Shown: positions 8,178-16,008 of the stretch, piece after piece
Position numbering within the stretch: the stretch's first letter is position 1
How the letters are laid out: each line of letters starts with the position of its first letter
Assembly (NCBI GenBank): GCA_031291475.1
Contig: JARLIY010000103.1
Location: 124,001 to 188,000, forward strand
Direction: 5' to 3'
Length of the DNA: 64,000 nucleotides
From: Xanthobacteraceae bacterium
GTDB taxonomy: Bacteria; Pseudomonadota; Alphaproteobacteria; Rhizobiales; Xanthobacteraceae
The notes under the pieces: generated by a model
The model's input: the letters and a program-made list of their open reading frames with translations, nothing else
Database searches by the model: none
What the model was told of the DNA's origin: nothing
Made by a program: the position numbers and the translations under genes

Positions 8178-9053
8178 ATGCAGTGGAGTTCAGATATCGC
8201 GCAGGTAGCCGCAAGCGGCCTGTTGATGGGCCTTGCCTACGCGCTTGTCGCTGTCGGCTTTACCATCGTCTTCGGGGTAATGAACGTCGTCAATTTCGCC
8301 CATGGCCATATCGCCATGGCGGCGATGTTCGCGAGTTTTGTGCTGAACCGCTACCTCGGGCTTGATCCTTACATCGCAGCTTTATGCCTGTTTCCGATTT
8401 TTCTTGTCGTTGGCGCGCTTCTTTATCACACGTCGATAGCACCGGCCGTTGGTGCAAGTCCGGCGACACAAATGCTGGTCACACTTGGTCTGCTGATCGT
8501 GATTGAGAACACCGCTAACCTCATTTTCGGCGGCGATTTGCGCAGCGTTCGCTCGCCGATCGGCGAGGGTTCCTTGCATCTCGGCGCCTTGGTGCTACCG
8601 ATGTCGCGCGTGCTTGCGGCGGTCGGTAGCCTGCTCGCTATTGCCGCGCTATGGGCGTTTCTGCGGTTCACTCGGTTTGGCAAGGAAATTCGCGCCGCTG
8701 CCAGTAACGAACTCGGTGCGCGTCTGGTCGGCATACCAATCCAACGCGTATTTATCCAGGCATTTGCGCTTGCAACCGCGATGGCAGCGTTTGCCGGCGC
8801 GATGCTGGTGCCTTTTTATCTGATCAATCCGTTTATTGGTTACGATTTCATGCTCAAAGCGTTCGTGATCGCGATCATCGGCGGTCTTGGCAGTCTACCG
8901 GGTGCGGTCCTGGCAGGCTTGATCATCGGCGTGGTCGAGGCATTCGGCGATTTTTATCTGACCGCGTCGTACGCGACCGCTCTCGTGTTCGGCCTTCTGA
9001 TGCTCGTACTCCTGTTTAGGCCGGCGGGTCTGATGGGTTCGTTTCGCTCGTGA
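8178..9053 (+). CDS. LivH-type ABC transporter permease (module 1)
   Basis: This 291-residue inner-membrane permease of the branched-chain amino acid/amide importer family opens with GLLMGLAYALVAVGFTIVFG. It has the LivH signature MNVVNFAHGHIAMAAMF, and ends with the cytoplasmic-loop motif IIGGLGSLPGAVLAGLIIG and a last membrane helix. The ATG at 8178 is chosen; a TTG at 8148 is also in frame. It overlaps livM by 4 bases, so translation is coupled. Liv-type systems in soil alphaproteobacteria import amino acids, amides, urea and aromatic acids; the partner genes here suggest the Rut-like substrate or a related amide (inference). Confidence 0.92.
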   Translation: MQWSSDIAQVAASGLLMGLAYALVAVGFTIVFGVMNVVNFAHGHIAMAAMFASFVLNRYLGLDPYIAALCLFPIFLVVGALLYHTSIAPAVGASPATQMLVTLGLLIVIENTANLIFGGDLRSVRSPIGEGSLHLGALVLPMSRVLAAVGSLLAIAALWAFLRFTRFGKEIRAAASNELGARLVGIPIQRVFIQAFALATAMAAFAGAMLVPFYLINPFIGYDFMLKAFVIAIIGGLGSLPGAVLAGLIIGVVEAFGDFYLTASYATALVFGLLMLVLLFRPAGLMGSFRS

Positions 9054-10024
9054 GCGCAGCCGGAAAACCATCTCCATCAGCGCTGGTGGTTGCCGCAATT
9101 GCGGTAGCCGTCGCGCTTGCGGTGGTGTTTCCGTTTTTTGTTCGCCAACAGATGGTGGTCGCCGGCACATTCGTTTTGTTCAGTTGTTATCTTGCCCAGT
9201 GCTGGAATCTGGCGGCCGGCTATGCCGGCCAATTCTCCCTTGGTCATACCGTCTTTCTTGCCGTCGGTGCCTATACCTCCACTGTTCTGTTTCGTGACTA
9301 CGCCGTTTCGCCCTGGATCGGCATGTGGGTTGGTGCAGGCCTGGCGGCGCTTCTTGGCGCGGTTCTATCGGCCGTGGCGTTTTGGTATCGCGTCCGCGGC
9401 GTCTTTTTTGCCGTTATCACCCTTGGCTCTGTCGAAGTGTTTCGCGGTCTTTTTTCCGAGTTTGACATTCTTGGCGGCACCGCCGGCATCTTCCTGATCT
9501 CGGCAAACGACCCGGTGAACATGAATTTCCTCTCGCGCATTCCGTATTATGAAATTATCTTGGCGTTGGTCGTTCTGGCGGCAGCGGGAACGTTTTGGCT
9601 TGAGCGCTCGCGCCTCGGTCAATACGCGATGGCCTTGCGCGAAGATGAAGAGGCGGCCGAAGCGAGCGGCGTTCCGACCTTTCGCTGCAAGATCGTCGTT
9701 ATTGCAATAAGTGCCGCAGCCACGGCGCTTGCCGGCACCTTCTATGCGCAATTTCTGCTCTTCATCGTACCTGAGACGCTGTTTTCCTTCGATCACATGC
9801 TCAACATGATGCTGGGCACGATCGTCGGCGGCAGCGGAACAATCCTCGGACCGATTGTCGGCTCGCTGCTATTCGGCGTTCTTGGTGACGTGTTGCGCTC
9901 CTTGCCTGTCGTAAATTCGCAGGAGGCGGCAAGCTTGGTGCGGATCGGCTATGGATTGTTTCTGATCGTCGTAGTGCTGCGAATGCCGCGAGGCATCGTC
10001 AGTCTTTGGGAACGGCGGAACTGA
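9050..10024 (+). CDS. LivM-type ABC transporter permease (module 1)
   Basis: The protein has 324 residues and starts with GTG inside the livH stop (GTGA overlap). It has the LivM pattern: CWNLAAGYAGQFSLGHTVFLAVGAY for the first conserved loop, VRGVFFAVITLG in the middle, and MLGTIVGGSGTILGPIVGSLLFG as the EAA-like loop that contacts the ATPases. About eight hydrophobic segments are visible. It pairs with LivH at 8178-9053 and hands over to livG with a one-base overlap. Confidence 0.92.
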   Translation: MSAAGKPSPSALVVAAIAVAVALAVVFPFFVRQQMVVAGTFVLFSCYLAQCWNLAAGYAGQFSLGHTVFLAVGAYTSTVLFRDYAVSPWIGMWVGAGLAALLGAVLSAVAFWYRVRGVFFAVITLGSVEVFRGLFSEFDILGGTAGIFLISANDPVNMNFLSRIPYYEIILALVVLAAAGTFWLERSRLGQYAMALREDEEAAEASGVPTFRCKIVVIAISAAATALAGTFYAQFLLFIVPETLFSFDHMLNMMLGTIVGGSGTILGPIVGSLLFGVLGDVLRSLPVVNSQEAASLVRIGYGLFLIVVVLRMPRGIVSLWERRN

Positions 10025-10752
10025 TGAGCGATCTTCTGCAGATCGAGAGAATAGGTAAACGCTTTCGCGGTCTTAAAGCGCTTGACGACGTGTCTTTTAG
10101 TGTCGAGGAGGGCGGTATCTTCGGCATTATCGGTGCCAACGGCGCCGGCAAGACCACGCTGTTCAATATCATTTCCGGAGCGATCAAGCCGGATGTCGGC
10201 ATTGTGCGCTTTGCCGGCGTTGACGTCACCGGCCGAGCGCCGAGCCGCCTCTGCATAGCCGGGATTGGCCGGACGTTTCAGATCGCTCGTCCATTTCCGG
10301 ATTTGACGGTGCTGGAAACGATCCGCGTTGCGGTTCTGTGTCGCGTTCACGCCATGCGCGCGGCGACGGAACGAGCTGTCGCGATCGCGCATCGGTTCGG
10401 CCTTGCGCAAAAGCTCGATCGCCGAGGACGACATCTCAACGTGCTGGAGCGAAAGCGTCTCGAGCTGGCGCGAGCTTATGCCACGGGACCACGCTTGCTG
10501 CTGCTAGACGAGGTGGCGGCCGGCCTTCGTCCAAGCGAAGTGGACGTCTTTGTCGATATTGTTCGCGCCGTCGCATCCGAAAACATCACGGTTCTCATGA
10601 TCGAACACGTGCTCGCCGCGGTGTTCGCCTTGGCCAGGCGCGTGGTTGTTCTCGACCAAGGCAAAACGATAGCGGATGGCACGCCACAGGCCGTTGCGGC
10701 CGATCCTAAAGTCGTCGAAGCCTATCTGGGCGCCGGCTATGCCGCTCCTTGA
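10024..10752 (+). CDS. LivG-type ABC transporter ATP-binding protein (module 1)
   Basis: This 242-residue ATPase has Walker A GANGAGKTT (about residues 37-45), the Liv-specific AGIGRTFQIARPFPDLTVLE, and Walker B LLLLDEVAAGL, in which the residue after DE is V where P is usual. The C-terminal GTPQAVAADPKVVEAYLG is typical of LivG. The ABC signature region reads LNVLERKRLELARA rather than LxxGxxR; this glycine-poor form is unusual and could weaken ATPase coupling. The ATG overlaps the livM stop by one base (TGATG) and the frame overlaps livF by 14 bases. Confidence 0.9.
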   Translation: MSDLLQIERIGKRFRGLKALDDVSFSVEEGGIFGIIGANGAGKTTLFNIISGAIKPDVGIVRFAGVDVTGRAPSRLCIAGIGRTFQIARPFPDLTVLETIRVAVLCRVHAMRAATERAVAIAHRFGLAQKLDRRGRHLNVLERKRLELARAYATGPRLLLLDEVAAGLRPSEVDVFVDIVRAVASENITVLMIEHVLAAVFALARRVVVLDQGKTIADGTPQAVAADPKVVEAYLGAGYAAP

Positions 10753-11473
10753 AATCAAAGATTTGACGGCAGGGTATGGCGACGTGGATGTTCTCCACGG
10801 CGTATCGCTGACGGTGGAGGAGGGCGAGATCGTCTCCTTGGTGGGTGCCAACGGCGCCGGCAAGACCACATTGCTGCGTGCGATCTCGGGCGTGGTTCGC
10901 TCGCATGGGTACGTCGGTTTTCTCGGTTCAACCATTAGTGGATTGCCGTCGCACGACATCGTATCGCGAGGCATCGCTCATGTGCCGGAAGGCCGTGAGC
11001 TCTTTTCCGATATGACGGTCCTCGAAAACCTTTTGATAGGGGCGCCCCGTGGGCTGCCGCGCCACGAGGTGGCACGGAGGCTTGACGATATTTGGTCGTT
11101 GTTCCCGCGTTTGGCGGCACGACGAGACCAATACGCGGGGACACTGTCGGGCGGTGAGCAGCAGATGGCGGCCGTCGGCCGGGGGCTGATGCTGCATCCG
11201 AAGCTTCTGATGCTGGATGAGCCGTCGCTTGGACTCTCTCCCGCGATGGTGACCCATATTTTCGACGCCATCACGTCGGCCAACCGTGGCGGCATGGCTG
11301 TTTTGGTCGTTGAGCAGAATGTCGTGGAATCCCTGCGGCGGTCGCACCGCGGCTATGTGTTGGAGACCGGCAGCATGGTTGCGGAGGGGGAGGCGACTGC
11401 TCTATTAGAGAATGAACGCCTGCGCAGCGCTTTCCTCGGCGCCCTCTCGCACGTCCCAGCCGCAAGCGCATAA
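10739..11473 (+). CDS. LivF-type ABC transporter ATP-binding protein (module 1)
   Basis: This 244-residue protein starts MPLLEIKDLTAGYGDVDVLHGVSL. Walker A GANGAGKTT, the Liv F-type GIAHVPEGRELFSDMTVLENL, signature LSGGEQQM and Walker B LLMLDEPSLGLSP are all intact. Its ATG lies inside the end of livG, indicating coupled translation. It forms the ATPase heterodimer with LivG and is followed 11 bases later by the binding-protein gene. Confidence 0.93.
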   Translation: MPLLEIKDLTAGYGDVDVLHGVSLTVEEGEIVSLVGANGAGKTTLLRAISGVVRSHGYVGFLGSTISGLPSHDIVSRGIAHVPEGRELFSDMTVLENLLIGAPRGLPRHEVARRLDDIWSLFPRLAARRDQYAGTLSGGEQQMAAVGRGLMLHPKLLMLDEPSLGLSPAMVTHIFDAITSANRGGMAVLVVEQNVVESLRRSHRGYVLETGSMVAEGEATALLENERLRSAFLGALSHVPAASA

Positions 11474-11484
11474 CGGAGAGCATC

Positions 11485-12738
11485 ATGTCCAGAATTCCGC
11501 GATCCTTTGGGAGCGATATCCACCGCCGCAGCATTTTGGTCGGCGGCGGCGCGTTTGTGGCAAGCTTCGGCATGCCGACAATTGTGCGCGCGGCAGACGA
11601 AATCCTGGTCGCGGGCATTCTGCCGCTGACCGGACCCAGCGCGCAATTCGGTCAGCAATCATGGAAAGCGATGCAGTTCGCGGTCGATTTGATGAATGAG
11701 GCGGGCGGCGTCAAATCGATGGGCGGCGCTAAGCTGATCTTGGCGGTGTTCGATACAGAAACGAAACCTGAGATTGCGGTCACGCAAACTGAAAATGCGA
11801 TCCAACGCGGCGCCAAAGCCTTGATTGGTTGCAATCAGAGCGCCGCGACCATCGTCGCCAGCCAAGTCTCCGAGCGCAATGAAGTGCCATTTTTGACGGC
11901 CTACGATATCGATCCGACCATTACCGCGCGCGGTTTCAAGTACATATTCCGCTGCTCGCCACTGACCGGAAACTATGCAAGCGATTTGCTGACCACAGCC
12001 AAGGAGCTTATAGACAAAGCCGGCAGTTCGGCGAAGCGCGTCGGTTTGTTGAGCGAAAATTCCGTCGCCGGGCAAGGCGTGAACAAGGCTTTGACGGCGG
12101 TGGCGCAGAAGCTCGGCTTGGAGCTCGTCTATGCCGAAACTTACGACGTCGGCACCACGCAAAATTTTGCGCCTTTCATTACCAAGATGAAGGCCAATCG
12201 CGTCGACATCATGGTCGGCCAGAATCGCGTCAGCGACGGTATCCAGATTACACGTACCGCCAAAGAGCTGGCTTACAACCCATCGTTCATGGGCGGCGTG
12301 CTCGGCGCACCGATCACGCGCGAGTATATCGAAGCGCTGGGCAAGGATGCCGACAACGTCTTCGGTACCGATAGCTTCTCGCCGGCGCTGAACGCGCCCG
12401 GACTTCCGGCTGTCGTCGAGCGCGTCAAGGTCAAGATGAACCGCGTTATGGACGTTGGCGTTGCAACGATCATGGCGGATATTGCCGTCATATGGGACGC
12501 GCTTGAGCGCGCCAAGACCTCGGATCCTCGGGCGCTTCGCGATGCCATCGCGAGCACGGACCTCAATACCGGCGACCGCAATTTCTTCATGTTGCGCGGC
12601 GCGAAGTTCAGCGACAAGGGCGACAACGAAAAGGCTGCCGGCATCGTCACCCAAATCCAAAACGGCCTAGCTGTTCCGGTTTGGCCGGTTGAGTTTGCGA
12701 AAGCGCAGGCCGTCTATCCAAAGCCAGAGTGGAATTGA
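11485..12738 (+). CDS. Liv-type periplasmic binding protein (module 1)
   Basis: This 417-residue type I periplasmic binding protein has a twin-arginine-like signal (HRRSILVGGGAFVASFG, cleavage near VRAADE). The mature part begins ILVAGILPLTGPSAQFGQQ, the standard opening of amide/branched-chain amino acid receptors. LIGCNQSAATIVASQVSERNE and the later IMVGQNRVSDG follow the LivJ/AmiC fold. CGGAGAG precedes the ATG. It is the last transport gene of the 8.2-12.7 kb importer and sits directly before two hydrolases, so its ligand is probably processed by them (inference). Confidence 0.9.
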   Translation: MSRIPRSFGSDIHRRSILVGGGAFVASFGMPTIVRAADEILVAGILPLTGPSAQFGQQSWKAMQFAVDLMNEAGGVKSMGGAKLILAVFDTETKPEIAVTQTENAIQRGAKALIGCNQSAATIVASQVSERNEVPFLTAYDIDPTITARGFKYIFRCSPLTGNYASDLLTTAKELIDKAGSSAKRVGLLSENSVAGQGVNKALTAVAQKLGLELVYAETYDVGTTQNFAPFITKMKANRVDIMVGQNRVSDGIQITRTAKELAYNPSFMGGVLGAPITREYIEALGKDADNVFGTDSFSPALNAPGLPAVVERVKVKMNRVMDVGVATIMADIAVIWDALERAKTSDPRALRDAIASTDLNTGDRNFFMLRGAKFSDKGDNEKAAGIVTQIQNGLAVPVWPVEFAKAQAVYPKPEWN

Positions 12739-12777
12739 TCGACAACGTTCTTGCGAGTAAGGAGTGACTTGTCCCCA

Positions 12778-13695
12778 ATGAACTATCATTCCGCGTCCCC
12801 CGCCGCGTTGCCGCCGGCAAAGACCATCGATATCGAGGGGATCAAAACGTCCTACCACGTCGCCGGCACTCGCCAGCCGATCGTTTTCATCTATGGCGGA
12901 AACTTCGGAACGGCCGATTCCGCGCCGAGCGCACACGCATGGAATCTAAATTTCGTGCCGCTGGCGGAACGGTTTCAGGTGATCGCGTTCGACAAGATTG
13001 GCCAAGGATTTACCGGCAATCCGCTACGTGACGAGGACTACAGCATGGCGGCGGTGGTTCGGCATGCCGCCGCCTTTATTAAGACGCTTGGCATTCCGCC
13101 AGCTCACATAGTTGGCCATTCCCGCGGCGGCTATGCAGGCGCGCGTCTCGCGTTGGAATATCCGCACCTGGTTCGATCGTTGACAATTGTCTCGAGCGGA
13201 ACGCTGTCGCCGCGCGTGAGCACCAATGAAGTTGCGCTATCCAAATGCCCGCACCCGCCATATACCCGCGAAAGTGCGCGTTGGATTTACGAAGGTTACT
13301 GCTTTAGCCCCAAAAGCGTCACTGACGAGTGGATCGAAAAGGTTTACGAGGTCCTGCAGTTGCCCAAGTACCGCGAAAGCGTACGCAAAATGGTCGATGA
13401 GCAGCTTGGTACACGCGTTTTTCTGCCGGAACTTGCCAAGCAAAAGCGCGAAACCCTGCAGTGGTTACGGGAGGGTCGTCTGCAAAGGCCGACCCAGGTG
13501 GTGTTTGGCCGGAACGACCCAACCGTGGCGATTGAGGGGGCATTCGATTTGTTTGATGCCGTTGCCGCCCACCAGCGCAAGACGGAACTGCACATCTTCA
13601 ACCAGGCGGGCCATTTCAGCTACCGCGAGCATCCGGAGCGCTTCAACGCGCTGCTCGGCGGTTTCGTCGGTCTGATCGATAGGTGGTCAGAGTGA
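12778..13695 (+). CDS. Alpha/beta hydrolase of MhpC/RutD type
   Basis: The protein has 305 residues. The oxyanion loop is IYGGNFG near residues 38-44, the nucleophile elbow is GHSRGG (Ser115), the acid is in FGRNDPTVA (Asp247) and the base is in QAGHFSYREHP (His279), so the triad is complete. The layout matches C-C hydrolases (MhpC, BphD) and RutD-type amide hydrolases. Lying beside RutA/RutC-like genes it may play the RutD part. The start is set at ATG 12778; the AAGGAG at 12759-12764 is 13 bases away, and a TTG at 12769 is an alternative. The stop overlaps the next gene by one base. Confidence 0.82.
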   Translation: MNYHSASPAALPPAKTIDIEGIKTSYHVAGTRQPIVFIYGGNFGTADSAPSAHAWNLNFVPLAERFQVIAFDKIGQGFTGNPLRDEDYSMAAVVRHAAAFIKTLGIPPAHIVGHSRGGYAGARLALEYPHLVRSLTIVSSGTLSPRVSTNEVALSKCPHPPYTRESARWIYEGYCFSPKSVTDEWIEKVYEVLQLPKYRESVRKMVDEQLGTRVFLPELAKQKRETLQWLREGRLQRPTQVVFGRNDPTVAIEGAFDLFDAVAAHQRKTELHIFNQAGHFSYREHPERFNALLGGFVGLIDRWSE

Positions 13696-14594
13696 TGGCC
13701 TCTTTGAACCTTCAGACCAAAACACTCGGAAGCCGGCGGACGCGCCTTTTGCGCGGCGGCAAGGCAGGGGCACCCGCCGCGCTCTTTCTCCATGGCGGCA
13801 TCCCGGGCGCGACACTATTCTGCTCTGGCGCGCATATCTGGGGTGAGAGCCTTTTGTCGTTTGCCGAGGAGCTCGACGTCATCGCGCCCGATTGTCCCGG
13901 GAGCGGCGGGACCGATTTGGGTGAAGAACCTTTGACGGTCGAAGCCATCGGCTCTTTCGCCGTCGCGCTGTTGGCCGATTCTGGCGTCACATCGGTCGAA
14001 GTCGTCGGTCACGACATCGGAGGATTGGTCGGCATTTGGCTGGCGTTGAACCATCCAAAGACCGTCCGCTCCCTGTCGATCGTCGCAAGCCCAATGAGCG
14101 CGCCGGTCGGCGATGCGCTTGACGATATCTTGCTCGTTGCGCCGCCCCGTTCTTTGTGGAGCCGCGAATCGCAAGCCTGGGCGCTGGAGCGCCTGTCCTA
14201 TAGCCACATGCATATCGATCGGACGTTGCTAGATGCCTGTGTTGCCGCGAGCGACGGCGAGCCGCATCGCCACGCGGTGGCTATGGCCAAGACGAGCTCG
14301 GCAAAAACGCTCGGTGGGAGCATGAGCCGCACGCGGTCGCTGTTGTGGGAAGCCTGCCGCAATGCCGGCGTGCAAGTGCCTGTTCAAATCGTTTGGGCAA
14401 GCCACGATCCGGTGACGACGCGGGAAGCAGGTTTTGTGCTCTACGACACCATTGCTGCCAAACAGCGCGCCTCGCAATTCCACGTCATCAATCGCGCCGG
14501 CAGCCTGGTGTTTCGCGAACAGCCGTCGGCATTTCACCATGTCGTAGCGTCGTTCGGTCGCGGCGTTCGCGACGAAAAAGCGCGCGCCGCTTAA
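13695..14594 (+). CDS. Alpha/beta hydrolase homologue with altered catalytic triad
   Basis: This 299-residue protein is similar in plan to the preceding hydrolase and is translationally coupled to it (TGATG). Its nucleophile elbow reads GHDIGG, with Asp107 where hydrolases have Ser. Asp nucleophiles are normal in haloalkane dehalogenases and epoxide hydrolases. The acid Asp238 (ASHDPV) is present. The base is not: the segment that reads NQAGHFSYRE in its neighbour reads NRAGSLVFRE here, giving Ser270 in place of His. An Asp nucleophile without the histidine cannot complete the usual cycle, so this may be a non-hydrolytic partner or a decayed duplicate. It is the last gene of the operon. Confidence 0.78.
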   Translation: MASLNLQTKTLGSRRTRLLRGGKAGAPAALFLHGGIPGATLFCSGAHIWGESLLSFAEELDVIAPDCPGSGGTDLGEEPLTVEAIGSFAVALLADSGVTSVEVVGHDIGGLVGIWLALNHPKTVRSLSIVASPMSAPVGDALDDILLVAPPRSLWSRESQAWALERLSYSHMHIDRTLLDACVAASDGEPHRHAVAMAKTSSAKTLGGSMSRTRSLLWEACRNAGVQVPVQIVWASHDPVTTREAGFVLYDTIAAKQRASQFHVINRAGSLVFREQPSAFHHVVASFGRGVRDEKARAA

Positions 14595-15196
14595 AGTTGC
14601 TGTCTCGCGGCACGTATCAGGTAATTCCCTGACTCAGTGCGGGGCCGCTATCGCGGATTTACTTCTGCGCCGCCGCTGACAAGTTTGCGAGCTGGCACGG
14701 CCCGATATTCGATGCGGCCGTAAGGAGCCGGCATTTGGCAGTTCTAACCTTTCAGGGCAGGCAGCGAGACAGTATCGAATTATGCAAACGTTACTGTCCC
14801 CTGACGTTCGCCACCGTTCGCTGCAATCCGGCGATTCTTCGTGGGTAAATTTGTAGGTGCGCAACAAGGCGGATTCGTAATCGATTGATATTCCCTCGCA
14901 ATTGCTACTTTTATGCAGACAGTCCCTCGGCCAGGCGCCCTGTTCGCGGCCGTTCGCCGGCGGCCGCAATTATCCACATAAGCAATTGAATTAGGCGGAC
15001 TTTCCGGCTAAAAATGCGTTCGCAGCCGTCCGCCACGGATCGCCTCAATCCGGCATCTCCTTGTGGAAGATTTTGTGGGACGACCGTTCTTTCGCACTAA
15101 GTGACGCGATCGGCCAGAGCAGAAGCTGCTAGGCATGGTTCTTCGCCCGCTACGCGCACGCTCGCTCACAGCGGGCGGCGCTAGTGGTGCGCTGAC
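14595..15196. other. Gene-free region carrying att-like repeat B and a second decayed copy
   Basis: No gene is supported across these 602 bases. The first half contains repeat B (14801-14957). The stretch 15011-15090 is a weaker relative, recognisable by CAATCCGGCATCTCCTTGTGG and GATTTTGTGGGA. The rest, near 15120-15196, holds nothing I can identify. This gap separates the Rut-like module from the PPK2/exporter module. Confidence 0.6.
14801..14957 (+). repeat. att-like repeat copy B (degenerate)
   Basis: The order of blocks is the same as in copies C, D and E: CTGACGTTCG, GCTGCAATCCGGCGATTCTT, CGTGGGTAAATTTG, GATTGATATTCCCTCGCAAT, TGCAGACA, and then GTCCCTCGGCCAGGCGCCC in place of the tRNA end CTCCCTCCGCCACAGGCC. 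The tRNA-derived part has diverged here, so this copy looks oldest. Same orientation as the tRNA gene. Confidence 0.75.
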
Positions 15197-16003
15197 TCAG
15201 AATTTCTCGGGAACGAAGTTTAGTTTCCGCAACGATGCCTGATCGTCGTATTTTTTTTTAGTGGAACGTTTTGGTAGTTTGACCTTCGGTCGCGATACTT
15301 TCCTATATGGAACGAGCTCGAGAATTTTCGAGATGCAATTGAGGCGCCCGCGTCTCTTATCGTCAGATCTAACGATATGCCACCGTGCGTACTCGACGTC
15401 GGTGGCTTTTAACATGGCGTCGCGAGCTCTCGAATAATCGTACCAGCGCCGATAAGATTCCAGATCCATCGGACTCAACTTCCATTGTCGAAGCGGATCG
15501 TTGAGGCGCGCGTGAAACCGCCTTTCCTGTTCTTCTTGCCCGACTTCCATCCAAAATTTGATCAGAATGATGCCCGCGTCGGTGATGTATTTTTCGATTT
15601 CTGGGCAGAGGCTGAGGAAGCGATCCACCTCCTTCGCACCGGCAAATCCCATGACCCGCTCGACGCCCGCGCGATTGTACCAGCTCCGATCGAAAATAAC
15701 GATTTCGCCGGCTGCAGGAAAATGCTCGACGTAACGCTGCAAAAACATTTGCGTCTTTTCACGATCGGAAGGCGCGGGCAGCGCCACAAGCCTGAAGACA
15801 CGCGGGCTCACTCTTTCGGTTATTGCTTTGATCGTTCCGCCCTTGCCGGCGGCGTCGCGACCCTCGAACAAAATGATGATTCGTTGCCCTTCGGCTTTTA
15901 CCCAATCCTGCACATAGCAAAGCTCAACTTGGAGCTTGCGGAGCTCCTTTTCATAGTGCTTTCGCTTCATCTTGCCGTTGTCGGCCTGTTTGACTCGAAT
16001 CAT
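15197..16003 (-). CDS. ppk2: Polyphosphate kinase 2 (PPK2 family)
   Basis: This 268-residue cytoplasmic enzyme transfers phosphate between polyphosphate and nucleotides. Walker A is ILFEGRDAAGKGGTIKAI (core near residues 48-57), the lid and Walker B region is EIVIFDRSWYNRAGVERVMGF, and SPMDLESYRRWYDYSRARD is the PPK2 C-terminal helix motif. The length and the single domain suggest a class I-type PPK2. It begins 5 bases downstream of the exporter permease stop, so it probably shares a transcript with the exporter genes. Its C-terminus is lysine-rich. Confidence 0.95.
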   Translation of the reverse strand: MIRVKQADNGKMKRKHYEKELRKLQVELCYVQDWVKAEGQRIIILFEGRDAAGKGGTIKAITERVSPRVFRLVALPAPSDREKTQMFLQRYVEHFPAAGEIVIFDRSWYNRAGVERVMGFAGAKEVDRFLSLCPEIEKYITDAGIILIKFWMEVGQEEQERRFHARLNDPLRQWKLSPMDLESYRRWYDYSRARDAMLKATDVEYARWHIVRSDDKRRGRLNCISKILELVPYRKVSRPKVKLPKRSTKKKYDDQASLRKLNFVPEKF

Positions 16004-16008
16004 TTGGG

